In this document: positions 10,768-20,882 of the stretch, one piece after another | Numbering within the stretch: the first letter of the stretch is position 1 | Layout of the letters: every line of letters starts with the position of its first letter | NCBI GenBank assembly: GCA_951799405.1 | Contig: OX637345.1 | Location: forward strand, 11,656,001-11,720,000 | Origin: Agapetus fuscipes | Lineage: Eukaryota > Arthropoda > Insecta > Trichoptera > Glossosomatidae | Direction of reading: 5' to 3' | DNA: 64,000 bases | The notes under the pieces: generated by a model | The model's input: only the letters and a program-made list of their open reading frames with translations | Told to the model about the DNA's origin: nothing | The model's database searches: none | Translations under genes and position numbers: made by a program

Positions 10768-11179
10768 GTGAGTCCGTTTTTTTTTTTTGAAAAAAAAGGA
10801 AGCATGGTTTTTTAATTCAAAATAATATACTTACTTAATCATCAATTCTTTTAACAAAAAATACATAATATTTTACTTGCAATAACACTGCTTGCTTTTT
10901 TACTTACCTCTTTTTAAATTTGTTTTTATTGTGACTTGGTTTTTTTGATCCATTTTATAAAGGACTTGAGTCGCTTTTGTACAATTTTGTAAACTCAGGC
11001 CTTTGTAAAAGTGGAACAAATAGTAAGTAAATTGTAAATAGTAGTAGTAATAAAAATCTAAATAATTTAGTACTGTATTAAGTATCAGTTTTTGTATTAT
11101 CGTCTATTAGAATTTCACTTAATTTTGTATCATTACAAGATGACGATAAATGTTCTCTATACCTTCAAACGACAAGTTT

Positions 11180-11358
11180 CCCAAATGACTTTTAATTTCA
11201 ATACTTACCCAAAGTAAGCACTGAAATGATAGTACTACAAAATGCTTCACTTGCTTTTTATGAAACGTATTCCCAAATGACTTTTAATTTCAATACTTAC
11301 CCAAAGTAAGCACTGAAATGATAGTAGTACTACAAAATGCTTCACTTGCTTTTTACGC
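11180..11358. repeat. 92-bp tandem duplication
   Basis: CCCAAATGACTTTTAATTTC through TTCACTTGCTTTTTA is repeated twice, starting at 11180 and 11272, nearly identical apart from a 3-bp insertion (AGT). Bases 10785-11180 hold nothing else recognisable. Confidence 0.85.
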
Positions 11359-11459
11359 TTTGGTTTATTTTTACGTTTCATCTTTATCAAGTTACAGAGA
11401 AAGCACTTCTGAAATTTATTTTCAAACTGGGAAATTGTCACAATATTGAAGAAGAAGCT

Positions 11460-11705
11460 CCTTGAGTTATAGGTTGGTATGAGGCTGACCGCCTATACTG
11501 TAAAAAATGGTTCACTTTGCCAATGCCACCCCTGTTTCAGGGACGGTCGGCAAAAGTTGCAGAGCTTATGTTCATTTGAGGTTTGGTTTTTGAATTGTGA
11601 GTACACATACAACATTTGTAAGCGCAAACTTACATGTGTCTGTTTGTGGTCATGAATTGAATCTGAATTTTAAATGTTTATTATATCTTTGCAACTTAAA
11701 TTATA
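11460..11705 (+). repeat. 5'-truncated RTE copy (3' UTR only)
   Basis: From TCCTTGAGTTATAGGTTGG to ATCTTTGCAACTTAAATTA, with the CCCTGTTTCAGGG hairpin intact. Confidence 0.75.
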
Positions 11706-11730
11706 GTTCAGGACTTTTGTCTCGACCCTG

Positions 11731-12022
11731 GTGCGGTCAATAGCTCAGTTGGGAGAGTGCTTGCATTCCATACCGAGAGCTCTGGGTCGAATCTCACCGA
11801 GGGTTCCAGAAATGATTTCTGGGAAAATAGAATACCGAGTAGGTTTACTCAACCTTCACAAAAATGAGTACTAGCCCTCTTGGGAGCTGGAAAATCCCCA
11901 TTTCAACTAAAGTGCTTGGCGTAAGGCCGGCCTGCAAAAATAAATAAGTTTACTCCCCACATGCGATCCCTTCGGGGAGAACGCGGCAAGATGTTACATT
12001 AAATGTGAAGCTTAGTTGCGTA
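11731..12022 (+). repeat. SINE family II copy
   Basis: A box AATAGCTCAGTTGGGAG, B box GGGTCGAATCTC, body AACTAAAGTGCTTGGCG, and 3' end GTGAAGCTTAGTTGCG. Confidence 0.8.
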
Positions 12023-12356
12023 GATGCTTTGCTCATGTCTTTAAGATTTTCCATTAATATTAGGGAGCATCGGTTTACATCTGATTTATTTTTATGGATA
12101 TTCATTCATCCATGGGCGTAACATTCATAAATGAGAGGAGTTTGGTCTCCTTGATCAACCACAGCCACCTCTGCTCATCCAACTCCTTCCTCCTTCAGTC
12201 CCATACTCCTACCACAAAAAAATTTGCCCCCCTCTACATCTAGCCACGTTGATCAGAGTCTTCCCACTATCCTGACCCCTTTGGGTCCGTCACAACCATC
12301 TGTTATAACTTATAGGCTCTGATGGGCCATTTGCTGCATGGGGCCCAGCCAATGCT

Positions 12357-15300
12357 GTCTAATCTAATCTAATCTAATCTAAGCTGCAAAGATAAATATC
12401 ATTTAAGATTTATACTAAATGCATTCCCACAAGCAGATATGTATAATTTCGCGCTAACACATGCCGCATGTGGACCTACAATATAAAAACCCAATCTCAA
12501 ATGAACATAAGCCTTGCAACTCTTGCCGTCCTTCCCTGAAACAGGGGTGACATTGGCAAAGTGAACCAATTTTTATATTATGGGTGGTCAGCCGCATAAC
12601 AACCTATAAGTCAAGGAACATACATGACAAATTACATTTTTTAAAATCAAAGAATAAAAATAACAATATATACATGGACATAAAAAACTAAATCATAAAA
12701 CCAAATTCACTTTAACAAACCCTAGCCGCCAACATCACAGATCAACCGCCATTTCTTTCTATCCTTGCATACTTCTTTCATTTCCTCCAGAGTCATAACC
12801 TTCTTCATACAAGCTCTTCTTTTATTATGACTCTGGATATTCCATTCATTCGCAATTTCGGATATTTGGTCCATCCATACCTTTCTCGGTCTTCCTCTAC
12901 CACGACATCCATCTATTCTACCAACATTTACTTTCTTCGTCAGTCTTTCCTCATTCATTCTCTCCATATGCCCAAACCATCTTAACAAACTTCTTTTAAT
13001 CTTCACTTTCACACTTTCTTTTGCACCACATTCTTTTCTTACAAAATCATTCCTCACCCTGTCACTCCGTTTTTTCCCAATCATACTTCTTAGAAAGTCC
13101 ATTTCAACAGTATGGACTTTACTAATTTCACTTTCATTCACCGTCCAGGCCTCGCTTCCATACATCAAGGTGGGTAAAAGTATGCCACTGCGTACCGCCA
13201 ATCGAGCATTTTTAGAAATGTTTTGATTTTTGGCGATACAAGCTGTGGCACCCAGTACACACCTGCCCTTCATTACTCTTCTTTCAAGTTCACCTGTCAT
13301 TCTTCCATCTTTCTCAAACTTACTTCCCAAGTATACAAACTCATTTACCACATCAACATTCATTCCGTTTATTCTAAATTCGTAGTTCGTATTTTCTTCA
13401 TTTCTTTCAAAAATCAAAACTTTCGTCTTACTTGCATTCAATTTCAAATAATTACCTAGCAGAGCTTCGTTCAATCTAGAGAGCATCGTTTGCAATTCTA
13501 CTGCTGAGTCCGATACAAGAACAGCATCATCCGCATACAGTAGAACACTCACTTTGCTCTCTCCTATCATTAATCCACAATCATCAAGTCTAGCATCTCG
13601 AACACACTTGTCCATGACTATGTTAAATAGCCATGGGCTCATCACACATCCTTGCCTTACACCCTTAAAAACTTCAAACCATTCACTATACTCATCATCA
13701 ATACGAACACATGCTGTACTATTTTCATAGTTTGCATGCACCGCACCTAGGAGAGCCCCATTCACTCCGTATGCTTTCAAAACATCCCATAACATACCTC
13801 TGTCTACTGAGTCAAAAGCCTTTTCCAGATCTACAAAGGCCGTGAACAGCTTCCGCCTCACCGACAATTGTTTTTCAACAAGTTGTCGTAGAGTAAAAAT
13901 CTGATCAACACAGCCTCTACCGGCCATAAAGCCGGACTGTATATCGGAAATCCTTTCACTAGTAGTCAGAATCACATTTTTTATAATCACCTTACAGAAG
14001 ACTTTTCCTGGTATACTGAGTAGACTGATTGGTCTGAAGTTCTGACAGTCTTTTTTGTCCCCTTTACCTTTGTAAATGGGAACAATGACTGCCTTCCTCC
14101 AATCCATCGGTACTACTCCTGCATTCACACAAAGCTTACATAATTCGTACATCCAATCTATCACGCATTCACCTCCTGCTTTCAACATTTCACCATTTAT
14201 TCCATCAAACCCAGCAGACTTTCCATTCTTCAAACATTCAATAGATACTTTTATTTCTTCTTTCAAAATCCTAAATTCATTCTCTTCTGTCATTTTTCTA
14301 AACAAAATTCTTTCGCCCCGACCAAAAATCCCTTCAAAATATTCTTTCCATCTCTTACATACTTCATCCTTCTCCCATACCATCTCACCAACAGAACTTT
14401 TGATTCCTGGGGTGGTCAATGCAGAATCTTTATTCCTATTGGCACCGACCCATCTCCAGAATTCCTTCCTACTGTCGGTGAAACTCCTGTTCATTTTTTC
14501 ATCAATCTTTCTCTGTTCATTCGCTTTGCTTTCATAAACTACATTCTTCGCCATTTGCTTGGCTATCTTATATTCATCTTCTAGCTTTCTATCATTCCTG
14601 TCGTTCAGCCACTTTTTGTAACATTCCTTCTTCACTTTCACAGCCTCTTTTACTTTAGCATTCCACCAGGCATCCCCTTTCAATCTTCCACCTTTCGTTT
14701 CTCCACATACTTTTCGAGCACATTCAATCATTCCTTCTTTCATAAACTTCCACATGCTTTCAATATCTTTTTCATTAACATTCTTTTCAAGTTCATTCAC
14801 ACTTAACTTTTTTTGTATTTCTGATTTATACTTCACTTTCACATTTTCATCACTCAGACTTTCTACTTTTATTCTTGGCTTTCTTACTTTCTTCTTACGT
14901 TTCTTCTTTCTTACTTCTCCAATCATTATTTTAGCGCATAAGAGATAGTGGTCACTGCCTATTTCAGGCCCACGATAGACACGGCTATCTCTTACGGCTC
15001 CTCTCAGTCTTTCATCCACACAGATGTAGTCAATGATTGTGCGACTTCCCACAATCTGCCTTGTGTACAGATGCACATCCTTATGTCGAAACCATGTGTT
15101 TGATGCAAAAAGGCTGTGCTCTGCACACAAAGCTATCAGGTGTCGCCCATTATCATTGACTACACCTCGTCCACTAGGACCAACAATTTTCACACACTCA
15201 TCTCTTTGCGTACCTACCCATCCATTCATATCTCCCAAAATTATAATGTATTCATTCTTCTTGCTTTCGCGCACAACTGCATTCAACTCATTCCAGAATC

Positions 15301-15870
15301 TCATTTTCACGTCCATACACTCTGAATCTACAGGTGCATAACAGGCCACCAAGAAAATTTTCATCCTGTTTGTTTTGAGTTTAACAGTCAAAACTCTTGG
15401 AGAGATTCTTTGGTAGCCCGTTATGCATCCTTTTACATTCTCACTTATAACCACACCCACACCCTGTCTTTCATTCCCATCTTCCACACCTGACCAGATA
15501 TACAGTTCACCATTCATTAATACTTTTTCACCATTCCCTTTCATTTTTGTCTCTGTCACACCCATCACTTGTATTCTTTTTTCATTCATCACATTCACGA
15601 TTTCCTTCTCCTTACACTCATTCATTCTTCTGACATTCCAAGTTCCAAACACCCATTCATTCTCTCTGAGCAAGTTTATGGCGGTTTTTCTGCAGAGTGG
15701 AACTGCGTTTATATTGGCGAACATGGGGTTTATTAATTACAAAAATAAATTAATTATATTAAATAATAACAATTATTATATAAAGTGTAAGTACATAAAA
15801 ATGTCAAAATAAAAATGTCAAATATTTAAAACAATCAAATCATTATCATAATCGTTAAGGTATTAAAAAA
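12357..15870 (-). mobile_element. Near-complete RTE-like non-LTR retrotransposon
   Basis: The element reads leftward: a 5' UTR of uncertain start (about 15870), one long ORF (12722-15724), a 90-bp A/T-rich linker, a 265-bp 3' UTR with hairpin, and a (TTAGA)n tail at 12357-12380. The same 3' UTR, without coding sequence, is the commonest repeat in the window. The copies at 50 kb and 58.8 kb keep the end of the ORF, which proves that the solo repeats are 5'-truncated insertions of this family. The intact ORF suggests a recent insertion. No target duplication could be assigned because the 5' end is unclear. Confidence 0.9.
12722..15724 (-). CDS. RTE-like endonuclease/reverse transcriptase polyprotein
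   Basis: A 1000-aa uninterrupted protein needed for target-primed reverse transcription. The N-terminal AP-type endonuclease covers about 25-265: TWNVR (28), TETK (E58), GDMN (164-167) and SDH (257-259). The reverse transcriptase covers about 490-770: SAGFDGINGEML (503), FRPISLLS (563), VDLEKAFDSVD (631), GVRQGCVMSP (688) and the catalytic YADD (730-733). The C-terminal region has LRWFGHMERMNEERL (about 914) and RGRGRPRKVWMDQI, typical of RTE/BovB-like proteins. All catalytic residues I can name are present and the length is normal for the clade, so the protein may be active. The start codon chosen is the first ATG of the frame. An internal start near the endonuclease cannot be excluded. Confidence 0.93.
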   Translation of the reverse strand: MFANINAVPLCRKTAINLLRENEWVFGTWNVRRMNECKEKEIVNVMNEKRIQVMGVTETKMKGNGEKVLMNGELYIWSGVEDGNERQGVGVVISENVKGCITGYQRISPRVLTVKLKTNRMKIFLVACYAPVDSECMDVKMRFWNELNAVVRESKKNEYIIILGDMNGWVGTQRDECVKIVGPSGRGVVNDNGRHLIALCAEHSLFASNTWFRHKDVHLYTRQIVGSRTIIDYICVDERLRGAVRDSRVYRGPEIGSDHYLLCAKIMIGEVRKKKRKKKVRKPRIKVESLSDENVKVKYKSEIQKKLSVNELEKNVNEKDIESMWKFMKEGMIECARKVCGETKGGRLKGDAWWNAKVKEAVKVKKECYKKWLNDRNDRKLEDEYKIAKQMAKNVVYESKANEQRKIDEKMNRSFTDSRKEFWRWVGANRNKDSALTTPGIKSSVGEMVWEKDEVCKRWKEYFEGIFGRGERILFRKMTEENEFRILKEEIKVSIECLKNGKSAGFDGINGEMLKAGGECVIDWMYELCKLCVNAGVVPMDWRKAVIVPIYKGKGDKKDCQNFRPISLLSIPGKVFCKVIIKNVILTTSERISDIQSGFMAGRGCVDQIFTLRQLVEKQLSVRRKLFTAFVDLEKAFDSVDRGMLWDVLKAYGVNGALLGAVHANYENSTACVRIDDEYSEWFEVFKGVRQGCVMSPWLFNIVMDKCVRDARLDDCGLMIGESKVSVLLYADDAVLVSDSAVELQTMLSRLNEALLGNYLKLNASKTKVLIFERNEENTNYEFRINGMNVDVVNEFVYLGSKFEKDGRMTGELERRVMKGRCVLGATACIAKNQNISKNARLAVRSGILLPTLMYGSEAWTVNESEISKVHTVEMDFLRSMIGKKRSDRVRNDFVRKECGAKESVKVKIKRSLLRWFGHMERMNEERLTKKVNVGRIDGCRGRGRPRKVWMDQISEIANEWNIQSHNKRRACMKKVMTLEEMKEVCKDRKKWRLICDVGG

Positions 15871-15904
15871 AATATTAAATTATAAATATAAAATAAATCG
15901 GGCA

Positions 15905-16260
15905 AATATCGGGGGGGAGTCGGCAAGCTCCTTGCCGGAGTAGCTCCTGGCAGGCTGTCCTCGCCCATGCCCGCGTCTCTACGCTGGGCCCTCTTGCCGT
16001 GCAACACCCAGCCTCCTGTAGCTTGGCACTCCTTGGGGCTCTCATCAGAGTGGTCGTCGCAGTCGTCGTCCTTATCACACACCCAGGTGCAGGGAATGCA
16101 GCGCCCGTTGGCGCACTGGAACTGACGGGCGGAGCAGCCGGTGGTGTCAGATATATGTGTCCAGCGCCAGCAATCACGTAACAAGTCCCAGTAAACAGTG
16201 CACAGAACGAAAACACAAACCACATTTTACATCCAAAAATCAATGCGAGGGCAGACTGCC
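15905..16260 (-). pseudogene. LDL-receptor class A domain gene fragment
   Basis: On the minus strand a perfect LDLa repeat is readable: [16 protein letters not shown], then [16 protein letters not shown] and KEC. It has six cysteines and the calcium-binding acidic cluster. About 60 bp upstream, in another frame, lies a signal-peptide-like start [21 protein letters not shown] stop closes the LDLa frame upstream and I find no convincing splice site between the two, so this looks like a frameshifted or captured fragment. The local base composition is GC-rich like a real exon, and an assembly indel is an alternative. The RTE 5' end lies directly downstream. Confidence 0.5.
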
Positions 16261-16601
16261 TCTCGTTGGAATACATGTCGAGAATCCCGCTACAATTCAC
16301 TGTTCACACTTGAATTTTTGTTTGGAGTAGAATACACAGCTTGAATTTTATTTGGATTTGGAACGCGTACGCCGATATCTAGTATGAATTATTGACTTGA
16401 TATATTCAAATTAAAAAACTGTCTGTCTTGTATATATTCAAATTATATTCCTTTTACCTTTATTAAGTAAGTTTTAGAGATAAAAAGAAAATAAGAAATA
16501 AAACATTTAAGTCAAAGAATATTCTGTCACAGCAAACCGGGAAACAAACAGTTACGACAGGGTTTTATTGGAAACAGAATGTAACTACCATTTATATTTT
16601 C

Positions 16602-16745
16602 AAATTGGCTCTTCGCTGGGTTGAAAAATTCATAAACCTTTACCAATGACCGGTCACCAAAGGTCCATCCAGCCTTACAGCAACTGGGTCTTGCTTGAGT
16701 ATTGGCGCTTTGTAGTGACGACCAAGCTCGTACACCTCTGCGGCA
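16602..16745 (+). repeat. SINE family III fragment
   Basis: Body only: CTCTTCGCTGGGTTGAAAAA, GACCGGTCACCAAAGGTCC and ACTGGGTCTTGCTTGAG, ending GACGACCAAGCTCGT. Confidence 0.7.
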
Positions 16746-16829
16746 CTACAACAAGTGTCATAGACCCCTAGAGTCTCTAGAATCTAGGGAGTCTCCCGCA
16801 CAGGATTTCTTAAAAAAAAAAAAATACTC

Positions 16830-17235
16830 CGTATCCCGGAGCGCATCGAGTTGTGCACGATGGTCCACAAAGCTTTATTTGGAAAAACACCCAAATATCT
16901 CGCTGATTTAATCAAACCACTCACCCTCGGCAAAAAAAGCCTAACACTGCGCTCGGCTGAAACTGGAGCCAAATCAAGGATTGAAGAACCTATAAGAAGA
17001 GTTAACACAATGTTTGGAGAGCGTGCATTTGCAGTTGCTGGTCCTCTGGCCTGGAACCACCTGCCACATCATGTGAGAGAGCTAGAGGACCATGAAAAGT
17101 TTCGGAATGCACTGAAGACATTCAAATTTCTGGCATCATTTGCACAAGCGCCCTTGTAGTGACTACATCACGAAACGGCGCTATAAAGAAATCATCAACT
17201 CATCATCATCATCATCATCATCATCATCAACTATT
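16830..17235 (+). mobile_element. CR1/L2-type LINE 3' end with (CAT)n tail
   Basis: Encodes the C-terminal segment of a CR1/L2-like [15 protein letters not shown], then RAFAVAGPLAWNHLPHHVRE, FRNALKTFKF and a stop at 17157-17159. It ends in a (CAT)n tract at 17206-17230, the kind of microsatellite tail LINEs carry. A poly(A) stretch upstream breaks the frame. Confidence 0.8.
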
Positions 17236-17539
17236 CCTCATTGATCTCCCAGGATATCAGTAACTTGGTAACCCAAGCAAGTTTGATGCTCCATCATTTC
17301 TTCGTTATTGGTTGATTGTTGCAACACACATACTGGTGTCTCACACTCGTGATCAAACCGTTCATTTTAGACTGGCACAATGATTGAGACAAATGTGTGG
17401 ACCAGCCATCGAGATAATATATTTTGTATCATCAAATACTATTGTGATTTTGCAGGTACAGGGAGTGCAGGGTGGGGTGCAAAAGAGAGTGGACAAGCAC
17501 TGAGTAAATGTCTTTAATAAAATATCTCAATCAAAGCGC

Positions 17540-18105
17540 CGGTCCGTAGTCCAGTGGTAACACTTCGTACTCGTAAATGGAAGGTTGTGGGCTCGAATCC
17601 CAGCGGAACACAAAAAATATACCATTTAAATTATCAAATTTTCTCTTCGCTGGGTTGAAAAATTCATAAACCTTTAACCAAAGACCGGTCATCAAAAGGT
17701 CCATCCAGCAACTGGGTCTTACTTGTGAATTGGCGCTTTATAGCGACGACCTAGCTCGTAAAAAGTCCAGTCCATAGCTTACTTGTAAAATGCTTGTATT
17801 CCATACCAAGAGTAAGGGTTCGATCCCCACCGAGGGTGTCAGAAATGATTTCCCGTTTCGGTGTCTATTTCAAACCTACCAGCCTTACTCAGCCTTCACA
17901 AGAAATAAGAGTGTATTCAGCCTTCACAATAAATGAGAACCAGTCCCCCGGGAGCTGGGAAATACCCTTCTTCAATTGAAAATGGTTGGTGTGAGGCCAG
18001 CCCCCTTACCCGTAAAATTAAGTAGGTCCCGAAATGCCACATGCGACCCCTTCGGGGATAACGAAGGCAAGAAGTTGCACTGTATGTGTAGCTTAGTTGC
18101 ATTCT
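17540..18105 (+). repeat. Dimeric SINE: family III fused to family II
   Basis: Bases 17540-17766 are a full family III unit (GGTCCGTAGTCCAGTGG head, GGCTCGAATCCC B box). At GCTCGTAAAAAG it passes directly into a family II unit (17767-18105; B box GGTTCGATCCCC; 3' TGTGTAGCTTAGTTGC). The same junction recurs at 60303-60783, so the fusion is a subfamily and not a chance neighbour. Confidence 0.75.
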
Positions 18106-18439
18106 TTTAAAGCTCTATTTCAAAATAAATATTTCAGACGATATAGATTGGACCAAAAAGAAGATGGCATCTAGTAGCAGTAGAACTTAGGTAAGAAATA
18201 TAAGAACAGAAGGAGTCAAGGAGATCTACCAAGTATTGGGCAATGCGTTTATTTGGTTATCATCACTCAGTAAACTGTGACAAGCTGTTCAATGATTGAT
18301 ATCAAGTGCTTGTAGATAACATGGCGAGATTACAAATGAAAGTCAAGTGGAGGAGCTGATGATGGGACACGGAGACTTCTCAAATGTGGGGCCGCGATCA
18401 ATGATACCAACCTCATAGCTCAAGTCTACTTATCAATGA

Positions 18440-18715
18440 TCAAAATAAAAGATGCTGCCACACCAGGAGTTCCCAGGGTTCAATCTTCGAAGAGGACTGT
18501 GGACGTCCTTAAATAGAGTCCGCACAGAGCAAGTCCGTTGCAATTCCTTGCTCCACAAATCTCCAGAGTATGACTGCGGGGCGGAGAACCAGACTGTCCG
18601 GTACATTGTGGAGGAGTACCCCATGAGGAGACACCCTCCTGGCCTGAAAGACCTCCACAAAGCCATGCCAGGAGCAGTGAAGTGGATGGAGGGCCTGGAT
18701 CTTTGCCTCTGACGC
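18440..18715 (+). mobile_element. LINE C-terminal domain remnant
   Basis: Encodes FNLRRGLWTSLNRVRTEQ, then YDCGAENQTVRYIVEEYP and AVKWMEGLDLCL before a stop. This is the WxxLNRxRT...CxCG...QTxxHI...CP zinc-knuckle tail found at the end of many invertebrate LINE polyproteins. The final cysteine of the knuckle is lost (YPMR). Bases 18105-18440 and 18715-19300 show nothing else. Confidence 0.7.
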
Positions 18716-19301
18716 AGCCCAATGCCCAAGATTTTTTTTGCGCTTGCCGGCCATACACAAAGTAAGTAAGTAAGTAACATTCAAGATATAGATGAAGCAT
18801 CTGAGCCGATTTGTGAAGCAAAAATGAGTTTGATGTGCGAGTATGATGCCGATATCTTATAAAAGTTGGGATTTTCTGACTCCAGTTCTCAATTGCCAGC
18901 TTAAAATGATGCGCTATCTTATTAGAACAATGTGCGCAATTGGTAATCAAGGTGGAATAAAGAAAAGCGTTAAATTACAATTGCAAATTAGGCTACAAAT
19001 GAGGTGTTTGATCTACATGCATCAGAATGGCACATATTTGATTCTATTAACTAAAGTCGAAAGTCCTGGAAGTCATAAATATTTACATTAAAATTACAAA
19101 TTAGTAGATAGGGTGTAAAAGTAATGGCCAATAAAAGAAAGATAATCAAAATGCGATTCAGCCGCACCGAAAATGAAAAGAAAAGTTGAATAAATACAAC
19201 AAATTCAAGGATGCAACTGCAGTCAACAAGTTACAATGAAAGTGCATTGGAATTGTTAAAAGAAAAAGTAAGAAACGTCACTTCGAGACTTTAAAGGTAA
19301 A

Positions 19302-19519
19302 ACTGAATAAGTGACATATTAAGCCAACAAGGGTTCCTCAGATAAATGCACCTTTTTTCCTATTTTCTGTGAGAGAAAACATTACAAGAATGTCAAAATC
19401 TTGTAGTTAAGTTTGTCATGAATAATAGTTCATAACAAATTCACTTACTATGAGAAGTTACACCCAATAAAATGTTTAATTCACAATTTCTCAAATCAGT
19501 GAATCAGCACTTATTCAGT
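19302..19519 (+). mobile_element. 218-bp MITE-like repeat, family Y
   Basis: Begins ACTGAATAAGTGACATATTA and ends CACTTATTCAGT, an inverted 11-bp terminus. An equally long copy lies at 36063-36280 and a terminal fragment at about 26588-26625. It is too short to code and the target duplication is not clear. Confidence 0.65.
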
Positions 19520-19679
19520 TTTTTTTTACCCTTGCCTTACCAGCCCTAGAAGTTTGGCACATAGAGCTCAAAACTCTCTAACAGGGTGGGACTGTTAATT
19601 AAGCTGTTCATGTTTTTTTTAACAGAGTGCATTCCACTACAGGTGATTTTTCTATTTAAAGCCAGGGGAGGTTGGTAAA

Positions 19680-19915
19680 GTTAGGTTGGTATGAGGCTGA
19701 CCACGCATACTGTAAAAAATGTTTCACTTTGCCAATGTCACCCTGTTTCAGGGAAGGTTGGCCAAAGTTGCAGAGTTTGTATTCATTTGAGGTTTGGATT
19801 TTAATTTGTAAGTACACACGCAGCATTTGTACTTACACGTGCTGGTTTGTGGGCATGCATTCAATATTAATTTTAAGTGTTAATATATCTCTTTGCAACT
19901 TAGATTACATCATAT
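19680..19915 (+). repeat. 5'-truncated RTE copy (3' UTR only)
   Basis: GTTAGGTTGGTATGAGGCTG through ATCTCTTTGCAACTTAGATT. Hairpin CCCTGTTTCAGGG intact. Confidence 0.75.
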
Positions 19916-20280
19916 AGAAAGTCAGCTGTATAGCTTAAAAACATTTATGAGAAGAATGATTTCATACAATTCCACAGATTGAGGACATTATTTGTATCAT
20001 TAGATCACAACGAGTACAATCGATTTGTTGTCAATTGTGCAATGTTGGATCACATCTTGTGTATTATTTTGGCTCTACAGTTTGAAGGTCGATGTTGCAA
20101 CAAGTGATTGAAGGGCTAATCTCCAGATAACAGATAACAGAAGTGTGCCGGCCCAAATATTTGTGAGAAACTGACCTCGTTACTGGACTACTTAAACGCC
20201 AATCCAGGTCCTGGGATTCATACAACATCAGCAACTTCCTGCAAAAACAGGTGAATATTGTACTCTTCTACCCTCTGTAT

Positions 20281-20540
20281 CTAATCTAAGCTGCAAAGAG
20301 ATATTAACATTAAGAATTCATGTTAAATGCATGCCCACAAGACTGCATGTGTAAGTTTGCGCTTACAAATGATACATGTGTGCTTAGGTACAAATTAAAA
20401 TCCTTGGAGGTGACTTTTTTCAAAGTGAACCATGTTTACAAGTAGGTATGGGTAGTCAACCTCATACCAACCAATAGGTCACACCAATCTATCTAGGTAT
20501 AATATAAGTTGCAAAGATATATTTAAACATTTAAATAAAA
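20281..20540 (-). repeat. 5'-truncated RTE copy, decayed
   Basis: TCTAATCTAAGCTGCAAAG through GGGTAGTCAACCTCATACC with an internal deletion that removes the hairpin. A second tail fragment (AAGTTGCAAAGATATA) follows at about 20507. Confidence 0.65.
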
Positions 20541-20569
20541 AATCAACATTGATATAATTCCTCACGGCA

Positions 20570-20713
20570 GTCACTTCACTTCAAGTAAAGTGGTTGGCGT
20601 AAGGCTGGCCCTCTTACCTATGACAGTAAATAGGTTTCGAACGCCACACGCAATCTTTTCGGAGACAATGCGGTAAGAAGAAACACAATTTGTGCATCCT
20701 AGTTTTGTTGTTG
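20570..20713 (+). repeat. SINE family II 3' half
   Basis: CACTTCAAGTAAAGTGGTTG through GCGGTAAGAAG and TAGTTTTGTTG. It lies just upstream of the first coding exon of astacin gene 2. Confidence 0.65.
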
Positions 20714-20882
20714 CATACTGGTATTTTGATGATGGTGCAAAGAACTATTATAAAAGTATTCTATTTCAAAATCCATTGTTATAGAGCCCTGATATTCATA
20801 ACCAACCATATTTAAAACTTTTGTCTTTCAGATTCTTGTTGTACTTTTGTCTTCTTCTCCGACTTTCTCTACCAGCACCGCC

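Noticed and set aside
12357..12380. Telomere-like TTAGG repeat
   Set aside because: The tract is (TTAGA)n, not (TTAGG)n, and it is the 3' tail of the RTE element repeated at many loci.
14076..15812. Plus-strand open frames of 60-150 codons opposite the RTE ORF
   Set aside because: Antisense shadows of the 1000-codon reverse-transcriptase frame, low-complexity Ser/Phe-rich, without domains.
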